From Isochrysis galbana (taxonomy: Eukaryota > Haptophyta > Isochrysidales > Isochrysidaceae): a stretch of 64,000 nt of DNA. Position numbers and translations under genes: made by a program. The DNA is taken from contig CM030939.1 of NCBI GenBank assembly GCA_018136815.1, forward strand, positions 4,209,419 to 4,273,418. The letters run 5' to 3'. Below the pieces are notes generated by a model that worked only from the letters and a program-made list of their open reading frames with translations, searched no databases and was not told where the DNA came from. This document shows, in pieces, positions 43,701-56,021 of this stretch (its first letter is position 1; every line of letters starts with the position of its first letter).

Positions 43701-46700
43701 CGGCTTGCTCCCGGCGAATAATGGCATACCTTCGCGAGCAGCAAGTGTTTTGGCCCCACCACCGACGTCAATACTCACCGGCATTTCGCCGCAGGGTGTA
43801 CCTATCGGCTCACCGACATACTCACTGGCCATGTCACCGCTGCTGGCACCATTGCCTATGGAACCATCGACGTCATGTGGGTGCCGGTTGATTGCGTCGA
43901 TAATGAGAGGAAGTAAGGAGCGCCAGTGGTGTTGGAAGCATGGCACTGTAGTGAGGCTGGAATTCGCCAAGGCAGCAACAAGTTCGCGCTTGTCTAGCTG
44001 TGCGCAATTGCTAGGAGCGACCTGTAACGCAATCTCCAACATCAATCGTGCGAGCGTGCTCAGAAGCGAAATAAAGGCTTGGGACTTGATGTTGAGATGA
44101 GCACTGATTAGAGGAAATGAGAGTGAAGGCGGCTGCCAGCCGAAAGTGGCCAGATCCGAAGTGGCCTAACAACGAGTGCGCAGTGACGATAGGGCCGAAC
44201 GATAGTTGATATCAAAACGGTCTGTCATTGGCATCGCAATGCTTGCCCTAGTGATCGCGAAGCATAATGGGAAAGACAGGCACATTACCTGCACAAGCAC
44301 CATGAAAGTTCCGAGGGAGTAGAAGGCGTCGGCAGCTCCCCTGGAGATGCTTGCCCCGAAAGCTGTGCGCTGGTAGCCGTAGGCCGTCACCATGCGGCCA
44401 CCAAATGCGACTTGCGTGCCACCTGGCGGCAGAAAGGCCGTCTCAAGACCAGCCTGAGGCCCGAAATAAATTGTGCGAAGCCCCCCGGCTTCACCAGCCG
44501 CAGCAAGCTGTAAAGGCAATGGCGAGGAGCAGATGAGCTAGGATTCGGTAGTAGCGATCAGTCCCTACTGCATCGGCAGCTAGATTCAGGAATGATGAGA
44601 GGCGGCGCCCGCAGAATGTGCATCCATGTGGGGCACGCCATCTCGTCTTTGCTCAAGCTTCGCCCATCGCATAAAAGCTCTCGTAGCCGGTGGGCTTTTT
44701 CAGCCCAGCTTCGCTCGCTTACCTGTGTGAAGTCGACATCGGAGGTAACATCACACCACCCCGGACGTGTCAACATGGCTTCACGCCCATTTCGGAAGAG
44801 CACGCCGTTGCCTCGACGCATCAGGCGTGAATAAGCGCGCAAGCCCGAGCCGCCCGGGCAACGACGCGGTAGATTAGCATCAGGAGGAGGCGAGGCGAAA
44901 GTTCCCCGTTCAAAGACCGGAGGAATGCTCCCTGAGGTTGCGAAGTGCAAGCCCAGATCAGCATGCAAAGATTCCCAATTAGACACACATCTAACATGCT
45001 GAAATGGCTAGATCCACTCATGATCTCGTGACGCCCACCTTGCAACACAGTCGAGGAATTGAGGATGGTGGCAAAGTCTGCGCCATAGTCGATGGTAATG
45101 ACGGCTCCAGAATCGAAGATGCGTGCAGAGCCTTCGCCGAATAACGATATCGCTGGATTGACGATGGTCTCAATCGTAACTTCCGCACGATCTGACCGCC
45201 CCGCCGCGATCGCCCTCTTGCGTGCTTGCATTCTCGACAACGTCGCAAGCGCCACGCTCCGATACGTATCCACCCACCTCTTGATTTCTGTCGCACCGTC
45301 ACCGTGGGGCTCTTCAAATACCTCGGCAATGTGAACAACCTCATCAAACGCAGCTTCCAACGCGCCCTCGGAACTCGAAATCGCACTCGCCGGGGCCGGC
45401 GCAGCTTCGATAGCTGCTCGGCCTGGTGGGGGGCCGCAAGTGCTGACCGCCCGGAAAGCCTCGGAGGCTTCACCAGTGTCGCATGCATCGGCAACGGAGC
45501 AACGCGCCTTGATATTGCAATAGTCCTCGCGAGAGAGGAGAATCCAGCTATCTCGGCTGGCCAGCCAAGCGCACAGAGCTTGAGCGGCGCCCGGTCGCAA
45601 CGCTTCACCCCATCGCCAGGAGCTCCCTAGCGCACGCTCTCGCGCGGCGGCAGAGCGTTGCCGAAGCCGACCCATCTCGCCCTGCGTAACGGACGGAATC
45701 TCGGAGAAGCTAAGAGTGGGAGCGCCAGGCTCGGGCGCACTCGGTGCTTCCCCACTCGTCTCTAGGCCGCTTAGATCACGGCCATCGCTATAACTACCCG
45801 AGACGACGCACTTGTTTGCACGCAGCGACTTTTTGTCTTGCAGCAGCTGCAGGATATGCTCAAGATTCGCTTCGACCACCAATGGCAATATGATACCCCT
45901 CTCCACCTCCAAGTGCGGTTCAGAGCCGCCGTCGACCATCTGAACATCTAGATTGGGTGTGTCGGGGGACCAAAGCCGAACCTTCTCTACAGCAAATGCG
46001 TCGGGCAGTTCGTTGCTCAGGAGAACCCCACGAAGGATTGGCACGACAGAATCTGACGCCATGTGTCGACCACCTCGACTCAAAGCAGATCTCGAAGTGG
46101 TATCGGCCACACAGTCTTCAGCAGCGATGAGGCTAGACTCATCCTTGCGAGAAGCAATGAGCTGCAACAGGTTTGCACGCAACGTGCCATCATACAGGTC
46201 CTGTGCGTCTACTGCCCGCACTTCGAGCCGGCCATCAGCGATGAACTCGGCATTCACGCGGCCCTGCTTCTCGCGCAGCGCAGCGGAGCGCTCTCCGATG
46301 ACGTAGACCATCGCCGTGTACATTTGCGGGTGGGATGCGCGCAGATGAGTCAGGATGTCGAAAGCAAGGACGCCAAGGCCGGCCCCCAGCTCAAGCAGCA
46401 CGAAGGGAGGCTCGCCGTGGGACGCGCCCGGCCGGCCGGCAGCGCGCCAGAAGCCAGCGGCACGTTCAGCGAGCAGGACGCCAAAGACAGGGCGCAGAGC
46501 GACGGGGAAGGTGGTGAAGTCCTCTGCAGCGCTCTGACCGAACCGAATGCGGCCATAGGAGTAGTAGCCCCACTCGCGGTGGAAGAGCGAGTCGTCCATG
46601 AACTGGCGGAAGGTGTAAGGACGCTCGGCTGACTGACGCACGCGCCGCCGGCGCCGAGCTAACCAGCACGCTGCCCCAAGCGAGGCGGCGAGCACGCCTG

Positions 46701-46770
46701 CGAGCATCCACGGCCGGCCCATCGGCATGCGCGGCCGCCGCCTGAACCCCCGCGCGCGCGGGAAACCCAT
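43701..46770 (-). CDS. MidA/NDUFAF7-type (DUF185) SAM-dependent methyltransferase, 4 exons to gap
   Basis: Exons 46770-45039, 44931-44723, 44507-44289 and 44165-43701 (introns 107, 215 and 123 bp) join in frame: 720 residues plus 155 or more in the open last exon. NDUFAF7 methylates a complex I subunit in mitochondria (known for animals); whether this protein does so is inference. Seen: N-terminal basic/hydrophobic anchor or presequence (about 20-37), FHREWGYYSYGRIRFG (63-78), SAM motif LELGAGLG (126-133), NELPDAFAVEKV near 250, a long variable insert, ITIDYGADF near 562, and DVTSDVDFTQ running over the splice into LAAAGEAGG, ending GTFMVLVQ. These follow the family order. The protein is longer than the usual 400-450 residues because of the insert and a C-terminal extension (SSLTTVPCFQHHWRSLLPLI) that leads into the gap and maybe into the LRR part. 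Confidence 0.85.
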
Positions 46771-46865
46771 TCACACCATTCACAGCTCATGCCCTGCGTC
46801 GAACCACCTTAAAAACATTTTTGGTAGTACACCCTTTCCGTAGTTTCCCGGTCGTGCTAGTTTAA
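46771..46865. promoter_or_regulatory. Short upstream region of the methyltransferase gene
   Basis: Fewer than 100 bp separate the methyltransferase ATG from the TTAA (46862-46865) at the edge of the piggyBac-like element. The element's insertion may therefore lie in the promoter or leader. No core motif seen. Confidence 0.35.
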
Positions 46866-47426
46866 CCCTAGTAGTGCCGTAGTCCACGTGGTGGACGATG
46901 AATGCCTTTCAAGTACATATGCCTATATTTGGAGCCCCTGGCCCCTGGGGCCCTAGGAGGGCCCCTAGGGGCCTTCGGATCCGACACGGGACCCCTCCTA
47001 GGCCTGGGTAGATCTCCCTTTCATAAATTAGTCAATAATGGTGCTTGGTTTGAGAAGCGCGGGAGACAGTTCCCACGAAAGGTTGGCGCGAGCCCATTTC
47101 CGGGCCTGCGAAGAAAGCGCAGCGTGTTCAGACGCAGAGGGGCATCTGTGGCTATGCTGAGTGTGCTCTTGAGAAACCGAAGCGTTGTCAGTACAGATGT
47201 GGAGCATGTCGTGGTGGGCAGGGCGCTTACTATTACTAACTATCATATGCAGTGCTTTTTCGCGTGCCACCGGTGTCTTATGGAGTAGTCGGGGGTTTTT
47301 CGCTGTTTTTCGCTGTTTTTGCGTTTTCGCCATTTTCGCAGCTCTCTAAAAGCATTGTGACCTTCAGTGCTCATGTCATGCTGCTTAGGGGGGTTCTGTC
47401 CTGCCTATATGCAGGCCATCCAGCCC

Positions 47427-48041
47427 TATCGCGCTGGATGCCAGGAAGCAGCCAGAGCGGCAACAAAAAGCAGTAGGGTCATGACAGACAGTGAGAGAGA
47501 CAGTGGTACAGGGGTGAGAGAGAGGTCAGAACCTGGGACACCTGGGGGCACTGGGGATCTCAAGATACCCCTGGGGCACGGTGATTCTACAACGATCACA
47601 CACCCACAAACCCTTACATATACCCCACCACGGTTCTTTGGATAATACTCTGAGACAAACAGGAAGGCGTGCGAGGGAACAAAGAAGGAATCAAGGATTT
47701 AGGGAATTGGCGAGTATTGCCTTAGTATGAGCCGATGAAGCGTCGTGAGTGTTGATGAAGGTGAGATTCCTTAGGTGCACTAAGTCGATCTAGAGTGAGC
47801 TGAGATCCCCAAGATGAAGGCGAGGTCTAGAAGTCGATGTGCAAATGACTCGGGAACCCCAAGAACTCGATGTGCATCGACTGCAGATGATAATGTAGAG
47901 AAGAGTCCAGAAGGTGGTGCACATGATGAAAGAGGCTGATGACTTGATGAAAAGGAATCTGGCAGACAAAGTTATCGGTAAAGCCGATTCTATCGGTAAG
48001 GACCAATGGGTTGTGTTGGCAGATGACGGCACTCTGTGATA
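47427..48041 (-). repeat. LTR (3' copy relative to the element) of the copia element
   Basis: 615 bp, apparently identical to 54320-54934. Its outer edge is preceded by AGCCC (47422-47426). A GGGGGG purine tract sits on the minus strand just before its inner edge (48042-48047), the usual plus-strand priming site. Confidence 0.95.
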
Positions 48042-51000
48042 CCCCCCATAAGGCGAGCACGGAGGGTGAGGCTTAGATACAGAGGATAAGGGTAGAAGAA
48101 TGGAGAATGCCTTGCATGACAGTCGTAATACTCGGAGTGGTATATGTCACTGGAGCTTTTCGTCAGAGGCAGTCTTAGAGGCAGACGTTGTTCCTGCCGT
48201 AGCTTCTTCGGCGGAACATGAATTTGAACTCGTCAGACTTTGTGCAATGATGGACGCGCAGTCGTTTAGAAGGGATAGGAGACGGCAGAAGGGAGCGGGC
48301 CCAAGGGGCTTGGTGAGGATGTCAGCGAGCATAAGGTTACCGGGGACATGTCGCATAGCGAGGGCGCGCTTTGCAACGAGATCGCGGAGGAAAGCGGCGG
48401 CGCGCATTATGTGCTTGGTCTTTTTGAAGGCAACGGGGTCGAGGGACATGTTGATGGCAGACTTGGAGTCGGAGCACAGAAGGGTAGGGCCATCCGGCGG
48501 GAGAGATAGGTCGACAAGCAAATCCCGGATGAAGAGGATGTCGCGGGCAGCAAGCATGGCACCGAAGTACTCGGCCTCGGCGCTCGACAACGAGACGGAG
48601 CGTTGGGTCTTGGAGAACCAGTGGACAGGACAGCCGTACAGAAAGAAGATGGCGCCCGTACAAGAGAAGCGAGATTCCCAATTTGAGTCGACATGGACTA
48701 GAAAGGGCAGCGAGGGATCCGGGCGAAAGAGCAGAGCGCAGGTGGAGGAGTCACGCACGTAGCAAAGGACGCGGACGGCAGCGGCGAAGTGCGTAGGACC
48801 AGGGTTGGTCATGAAGCGTGAGAGCTGCGAGGCTGCATATGCGAGATCTGGCCTAGACATGTTGGCAAGCCAGAGGAGGCCCCCAACGATGGCCATATAG
48901 GTGTCGCGCTTGGAGGCCATGGAGTCAAAAGCAACAGAGCCAGGCGTGGGTGAATCAGATGGATCGAGGTGGAGGGCGCCGAGAGGGGATTTGAAGGTGC
49001 GTGTGGTAGTGCTAGATAGGAAAGCATCATGCCGTTGAAGGAGATCTGAGACGTAAAGACTCTGAGATAAGGTGAGGATCCGACGCGGACGGTCACGAGC
49101 CACGGCAACATTGAGGATCCACGAGAGTTCGCCCTTGTCTTCAATGGGGAACCTATCGCCGAGATCGTGAACAAAACGAGCGCGGAGGCCGGAGTCATTG
49201 TCGACGATGAGGGCGTCGTCCACGTACACCAGCACCCAAAGCAAAGACGAGCCGCTGATGAAGATGTAGAGACAGACATCGATAGTAGAGCGCGTGAAGC
49301 CCCACTTCAGGAGGAAGGAGGTGAGAAGCTCGGCCCATTCGCGCCCAGCTTGACGGAGGCCATAGATAGAGCGCAATAATTTGCACACGAGACGAACCCC
49401 GCGACAGTCACGAGGAGGGAGGCCAGGTGGCATGCGCATGAAGAGGGGCTGTGGAAGAGTGGCTTGCAGATAAGCTTGGCGGACGTCGATGGAGGACAAG
49501 TTGTAGTCACGAGCGGCAGCGATGGCAAGCACGAGACGGATGGTAACCGTTTTGACCACGGTAGAGAAGATGCGGTCGAAATCGACTCCGTATCGTTGAG
49601 TATTGCCGTCGGCGACGAGGCGGGCCTTGAATTTCTCGATGGAGCCGTCGGCCTTGCGTTTGACGGCGAAGACAAAATGGCAATGCATAAGATTGGCGCC
49701 CTCGGGCATGGCGTCCTCGGGAACGCACTCCCAAGTGCGAAGTGCCATGAGGCCGCCGAGCTCCTTGTTGATGGCCACGCGCCAATAGTCGGCATGGGTG
49801 GACTGAAGCGCTTGACGGTACGTCTTGGGGACCGTCACATCCCCCATGTCGGCAACAACGGTGACGGCTTGGGCGAAGGGTGAATGGTCGCTACCGGCGT
49901 GAGCAAAAGGTGGACAGCTGTCGCCGGTAGTGAGCAGGTCGGAGGTAAAAGCAAAACATAAAGGGTCAGATCGAGAATCGAACCCTGCCGCTGCAGCTCC
50001 AAGAGCAAACCACAGCTGCAGCCTGAGCCATAGAGGTATTCTGCATTGAAGGAGTATGAGCAGAAGTAGTATTCATACCATGACGTTGGTGCTCGAGCTC
50101 AAGGAGGCGTGGGGAGCGACGAATTGCAGATGGTGCTGCAGTAGGTGCAGGTACAGGAGTTGGAACGGGGGCAGGGGAGGGGGCAGGTGCAAATGCAGCT
50201 GGATCGTCGTCATTCTCAAGCCAGTTGGGTCTAGGCTCATCCTTGAGGCCTGGGAACTGGTCCTCCCATACGCGGATCTTGGCTGCAACAATGACACGTT
50301 TGGAGTCGAGTAAGTAGACAACATGGCCAGGGCTCTCCTCAGAAGGCCCCATGTAGAGGCCATACCAACCTCTGTCGGCGAAGTGGCGATCGCCAACACG
50401 TCGCGGCACGGGGGCAACGACGGCACAAAGGCAACCAAAAGCATAGAGACAACGGATGTCAGGGGGATGCCCAGTGAGGAGTTGATAAGGCGACAAGTTC
50501 CGGCGAGAAGGTCGTGGAAGCCTGTTGGTGATCCAAACCGCTGTCTGCATGGCAAAGGGATGAAAGGACGGAGGCAGACCAGCAGCAGCAAGAAGGACGC
50601 GGGCTGTACCAAAGGTGACGCCCCACATACGTTCCACATGTGAGTTTTGTTGCGGCGTGTATTCCGATGAGTAGCTTGCACGGATACGACGGTGAGCAAG
50701 GAAGTCTCGGAAGTGATAGGAGAGGAAAGCGCTTCCCTTGTCGGATCGCACAATGGAGGGCTTGTATGTGCCGTCAAGGGAGCGAAGATGAGCGGCGACG
50801 TCTGCAATGAATTGGCCTAGAGCTGAGGCTGCGACCTCGGCGGTCATGGCTCGCGCGGGCCATACCCGGGTGAAGCCGCTACCAGCATCCACAGTACCGC
50901 AGTAGCATGTGTACTTGAAGAGGATGCTCTCCAAAAGCGGGCCGGCAAAGTCCATGTAGACCATGGCTCCGGGAGGCGGTTGGGCGTCAAGGGAAGTTGG

Positions 51001-54000
51001 GAGGCGGGAGAAGGGGGCGGCGCGCATGCGACCACGGACAACTGCTTCCGGCATGGGGAGGCCAGTTGGCGGGCGGTGGCGAGACAGGTTGTGGCCAACG
51101 GTGGCGGTGGGCACAAGCGACCATTGATCAGCGTAAGGAAAACCGAGGCGTCGATAGAGCAGAGCGTGTGAGGCAAGGTCTCCATGCACCACAGTAGCAG
51201 CTGCCGAAGCAGAGGCCGCGGAGGGGCGAAGTGGGCAGCGGACAGAGTGAGGACGGGTGTCAGAAGGTGCCACGAATCGCACTGGGATGCGAAATGCGGC
51301 TGAGTCATCGTGGACACGTATGGGATGAGCGCCAGGAACATGGATGTAGCCTGCATCGAGGTCATGGCGGAAACCAAAAAGATCTCGCATAACCCGTGTA
51401 GAATACAGCACAGTATTGCACTCAGCCAAGACAAGGACGTTTGGAATCTCGTAGCATTCCCAAGTGTCGCCGACAAGGAGGTACACCAAAGCAATCCCAA
51501 CTGCCTGGGCGACAACGGGACCAGCAGCAGTGTCAACACCTAGGCGAGGGTGGGCATCCGTGACGCGCCACAGGCGGTCAAGGCGGTCAACAACCCAAAA
51601 CGTAGCCATGGAGTCAACAAGAGCTTCTTCCTCAATCGGCGTCTTAGTCTCGGTCGCAAGGAGAGGCAAGGGACCTTTGGCACAAAGAGCATAGCCAAAG
51701 GTCCGCATGCTAGCGGTGTAGGCTTGGATGGCACCATTAGCATCATTTTGATCTGATGCGATGGCAGAAGCCGCGGCATGGGCCTGGGTATAGGCCATGA
51801 GAGGGGTGCCACTTGTAGAAGGCGGCTGGTGTGGCGCCTGTGATGCTTCAGGTGGATTAGTTACAGTAGGTGTAGGGGTAGTTGCAGCAGCCTGGGCGTA
51901 GGTTGATGATGAGGTTGAGGCAGGCACAGCCGCAACACGAGAGGCATCACGATCGAGTAATTCGAGTGCACGTCGTGTGAGCCGAGAACGAGTGCCGGAG
52001 GTCGTAGACGTTGATAAGCGGGGGCATATGTCTGCATGATGATCAGCCCCGCACCCGCGGCACTTGGTTGTGGGTTGTTTGCAAAACGGCCGATTGTGTG
52101 AGCCCAAACAACGGAGGCAAATGGGCTCACCCTTCGGCGGAGGACGCTCGCTTGACGGCCGACCTTTCCCTTTGGATGAGAATTTAGGTGCGGTGACGGC
52201 GAAAGCATGTGCAGCAGGGCGTTGAGCCGAGAGTTCCGCACGAGTTTGACTGACATATTCTTCATAATGGTCAACAAAGGAGGTTAGCCGCCTGCCGCGT
52301 ACGAATTGCCGGAGTTGTGAGTAGGCCAAGGGGAGTGAATGATCAAAGAAAGCAATGAGGGTGGCATCGTCCGGAGGAGGTTTGCCCGTGCGCTTAATGC
52401 CCGCGACGGCCATATTGATGTTGTCATATTGGCGGCGTAGATCAGCGAGATCGAGGCCGGCCCTAGCATCAATCACATGTGTCTGTGCCATGCCAAGGTA
52501 GTGAGCATAATCGGCAGCATCATCTTTCTTGGCAGCGAAGGTGGCACGCAGGTAGCGTAAGGCGCCCACGCCATCGTTTGCATGGCCATGAAAGACAGAT
52601 ACACGCAAGGATGCTGGGAGGGCTTGGAGAAGTAGGCCATACAGTCGGGCATTGAGAGTGTCATAGGACCGTTGCTTCTCCCCATCCTCATCCGGGCGGG
52701 TAACATCATCTTCAAGAAGGTGGATGGCATCTGTGAGTTTCCATGCAACATAGCCGGAGAAGAGGATGGCCCACTCCATGTATTCAGACCTCTCGCCGGA
52801 GAAGGTGGGCAAAGTGGAAGCCTCTGAAGTTGCCGGCGCACAAACAAAGGTGGGTAGGTGGGATAGAAGTAAGAGAAGCACCATGAAGGAGGGCCGAAGC
52901 GCCGAGGACCGAATTGAAGTGTGCGACCTGACAAGATAGGTGGACTTGGCGCGAGCGTGAAGGCGTTTGGATTCCAAAAGGTTCCGATGGCGTTCACGGA
53001 CTAGAAAAGCCGCGTAGCCGGACTTCTTCTTCTTGAGTGGGAGAACTAGAGGAGCATCATCTTCGCCCCCCTCGTCTGTGGCGCAGCATTGATTGTACGT
53101 CAAGCGCTTGGTTGCCCAAGTGAAGAGGGTTCTGGCACGGAGGTAGAGAGAGAAAGATGCCGAGAGAAGAGAGGTAGCCCAAGAGCTGAGTGAGTAGTAA
53201 GCCTCGTAGAGGAAGAGTGATAGGATGCGACCGGCTGTATGGCGCACAACCGTAGAAGTTGTGAGTAAGGCGACAAGCCAAGCATTGCTCCGAATGTGCA
53301 AGTCTTCGGCGGCAACAAAAGAGGCACAAACAGCAGAAGTGGGTAGGTGTCGCAGGAGCGAGAAAGCCAAGTGGCAGCAACCAAGGAGGTGATGGAGGGA
53401 CTCCATAAAATTTCCAACATAGGAGATGGAGGAGTAGATAGCACGTGAGTGGCGGCGGCGGCGAGTGGCGGCCCGACGAGCGGCACGTGATGAGTGTAGA
53501 GGTCCAGATGGGACAGAATGGAGGGCTCCATAGAATGACAGCTGGTCAAGAAGGGCCTGCAACCATGTATCAGAGAAGAGAAGTCCCAAAACTCCAACAT
53601 AGGAGATGGAGGAGTAGATAGCACGTGAGTGGCGGCGGCGGCGAGTGACGGCGCGACGAGCGGCACGTGATGAGTGTAGAGGTCCAGATGGGACAGAATG
53701 GAGGGCTCCATAGAATGACAGCTGGTCAAGGAGGGCCTGCAACCATTTATCAGAGAAGAGAAGTCCACCCCATCCCAGAAGGGGGGGAGTGAGGGGTGGT
53801 GGCTGAAGTGAGAGTGAGAATTGCGTGCAAACGCGCGTAGGAGAGAGGTTTAGGAAACCGCGAGATTCCTCTTGCATGTTTATGATGGGGGAGAGATTTT
53901 CACCAAAGCTAGAGACCTGAGACATAAGGGAAAGGATAGAGGGAGAGGAAACACCTCCTCCATGCCAAAGGGCCTTGGGGTGGAGATGTAAGAAAGGAAG

Positions 54001-54319
54001 AGTGGGACGATAAGGCGATGCGCTTGGGCGTTTTGGTGAAAAGACGCCGGTGACGGCGTTCTTCGACACGAGTTCATCGCAGATTTTTGCAGAGGGCTCA
54101 CCCTGAGGCAGACAGAAGGGGCAGGGGAGGAAGAGGGCCCATCCCACTGCCCCCAAGGTCTCCCCCTTGGTGCAATGGGATGACGCTCGCTTGCGGTGAG
54201 GTGCGCATGCTGCAGTTCGACGCTCGTCGAGTGCGACGAGCGAGTGCGAGTCTGGCAGGGACAGGCAGGCAGGCATGGACAGAGGCATGGCAGTGGCACA
54301 CACCTGGGTGGGAGCTCCA

Positions 54320-54934
54320 TATCGCGCTGGATGCCAGGAAGCAGCCAGAGCGGCAACAAAAAGCAGTAGGGTCATGACAGACAGTGAGAGAGACAGTGGT
54401 ACAGGGGTGAGAGAGAGGTCAGAACCTGGGACACCTGGGGGCACTGGGGATCTCAAGATACCCCTGGGGCACGGTGATTCTACAACGATCACACACCCAC
54501 AAACCCTTACATATACCCCACCACGGTTCTTTGGATAATACTCTGAGACAAACAGGAAGGCGTGCGAGGGAACAAAGAAGGAATCAAGGATTTAGGGAAT
54601 TGGCGAGTATTGCCTTAGTATGAGCCGATGAAGCGTCGTGAGTGTTGATGAAGGTGAGATTCCTTAGGTGCACTAAGTCGATCTAGAGTGAGCTGAGATC
54701 CCCAAGATGAAGGCGAGGTCTAGAAGTCGATGTGCAAATGACTCGGGAACCCCAAGAACTCGATGTGCATCGACTGCAGATGATAATGTAGAGAAGAGTC
54801 CAGAAGGTGGTGCACATGATGAAAGAGGCTGATGACTTGATGAAAAGGAATCTGGCAGACAAAGTTATCGGTAAAGCCGATTCTATCGGTAAGGACCAAT
54901 GGGTTGTGTTGGCAGATGACGGCACTCTGTGATA
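54320..54934 (-). repeat. LTR (5' copy relative to the element) of the copia element
   Basis: 615 bp with termini TATC and GATA rather than the usual TG...CA; followed outside by AGCCC (54935-54939). The minus strand immediately inside reads TGGAGCTCCCACCC, where a tRNA primer site is expected. Confidence 0.95.
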
Positions 54935-55019
54935 AGCCCGAGATATGGGGACTATAGGGCCTGTTCTTCCCCGTATGCCGACGTAGAAAAAACGGTTTTT
55001 AGGGCACTACTAGGGTTAA

Positions 55020-55770
55020 CCCTCGTATATGCCTTAAAAACGGGATTTTGAGTGCTTGAATATCGGCTGTGGGACTCTGTGAGGCCCATATTTTTGGCTG
55101 GGAGGCCAGCACATAGGCAGACTAGAACCCCCTAAGCTGCATAGCATAAGAACATGAGCTTACAATACATTTTACGTGGTGCGAAAACGCCGAAATCACG
55201 AAATTGGTCAAAAACGCAAAAAAACCTCCGACTACTCCATAAGACAACGGTGGCACGAAAAAAAGCACTGAAGATGGTAGTATGCGCCGGTGCCGTCATT
55301 GCACGCCAAGCACCTGAGCTGGGAGCGTTTGGGTAACTCCATTGCACACTCTGAATACCCACAGACACCCCTTTGGCCTTTGGCCTTTCTTTGGGTATTC
55401 ACACGCGCCACCTGCTTCGCCGGACCCCGTGCGTGACCCGGCGTAGCGAAGACTGTCGGCGAGTGTGGCGGCGACCTTCCCCATGTCCACCAGCTCGTGT
55501 TCCGTCCGCGACTGCACGTGCGACGACGCCGGGCTCAGATACTCTGACGAGTAGCCTGCATCACACAGCCTGCGTGCTCAGCCCGCCACGCCCGTGCGTG
55601 CTGCCTCGTGTACGTTGCCCAGCGCATCTTGAACTTGAACTCTTTCGGCACGAGGTTCTCCATGATGTCCACCGGCCTAGAGTCCTGAGTCAGCAACGCA
55701 TTTGTAGGTCCAGGGCGGGGGCCACAAAAAAAGGGCGGGAGCTCGGTGGGGGGCCTGGGGCCCAAAGGGC
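55020..55770 (-). mobile_element. piggyBac-like DNA transposon B, inverted neighbour of A
   Basis: It starts at 55020 with CCCTCGTATATGCCTTAAAA, a diverged form of element A's right end, directly after the shared TTAA at 55016-55019. The minus strand then carries the same 3' UTR and transposase tail as A: CGYSECAMELPKRSQ, RCLACNDGTGAYYHLQ, CFFSCHRCLME and stop (about 55390-55233). Further upstream on the same strand is DIMENLVPKEFKFKMRWATY (55560-55680). The far end was not found. The transposase is incomplete as far as visible. Confidence 0.6.
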
Positions 55771-55804
55771 AAAGGGCACCGGATTTGTGCTAGTTACACC
55801 TATC

Positions 55805-55905
55805 CGGTCACCACATCCAAAAATCTCGTAATGAATCCTCAATCTTGACTTGGTCAATTTTCACCCTTAGAATTTAAAATAGCTGCTTGACCGCCCTAAG
55901 ACCTA
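55805..55905 (-). repeat. Dispersed repeat, partner at 15935-16020
   Basis: The reverse complement carries AAGGGTGAAAATTGACCAAG and GTCAAGATTGAGG in the same order as 15935-16020. Confidence 0.7.
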
Positions 55906-55924
55906 AGAGGGATCAGCCTTCGGC

Positions 55925-56020
55925 GATGGCGATATGGCGATATGGCGATATGGCGATATGGCGATATGGCGATGTGGATACGTGATACGTGATACGTGGG
56001 ACGTGGGAGTGGGAGTGGGA
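55925..56020. repeat. Microsatellite cluster (ATGGCGAT)n, (ACGTGAT)n, (GGGAGT)n
   Basis: Six to seven 9-bp units GCGATATGG, then three ATACGTG-type units, then three GGGAGT units, back to back. Confidence 0.9.
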
Positions 56021-56021
56021 G

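Larger units (their letters stand above)
47427..54934 (-). mobile_element. Ty1/copia LTR retrotransposon, nearly whole
   Basis: 7508 bp on the minus strand with two 615-bp LTRs and a 5-bp target duplication AGCCC (47422-47426, 54935-54939). The order of parts is Gag with a CCHC knuckle, protease and integrase in one long reading frame (within 54492-49966), then reverse transcriptase and RNase H in a second (49847-48147). Integrase before RT is the copia order. RT shows the YVDDALIV catalytic core, RNase H shows SSAEAEYFGA, and the integrase shows TPQQNSHVERMW. An internal 180-bp tandem repeat spans 53413-53765. The LTRs show no difference that I could find, so the insertion looks very young. 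It looks nearly whole, with about one break in the polyprotein unless the two-frame layout is natural to the family. Confidence 0.95.
46866..55015 (+). mobile_element. piggyBac-like DNA transposon A, split by an LTR element
   Basis: Ends: CCCTAGTAGTGCC at 46866 and its inverted copy GGCACTACTAGGG ending at 55015, with TTAA on both outer sides (46862-46865 and 55016-55019), the canonical piggyBac target. Without the inserted LTR retrotransposon (47427-54934 plus a 5-bp duplication) only about 640 bp remain. The plus strand at 47135-47288 carries the end of a transposase: a Cys-rich tail (CGYAECALEKPKRC, then RCGACRGGQGAYYY, then MQCFFACHRCLME and stop), with a frame change around 47240. A GC-rich fold-back lies at 46929-46985. 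It is a deleted, non-autonomous copy. Confidence 0.7.
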
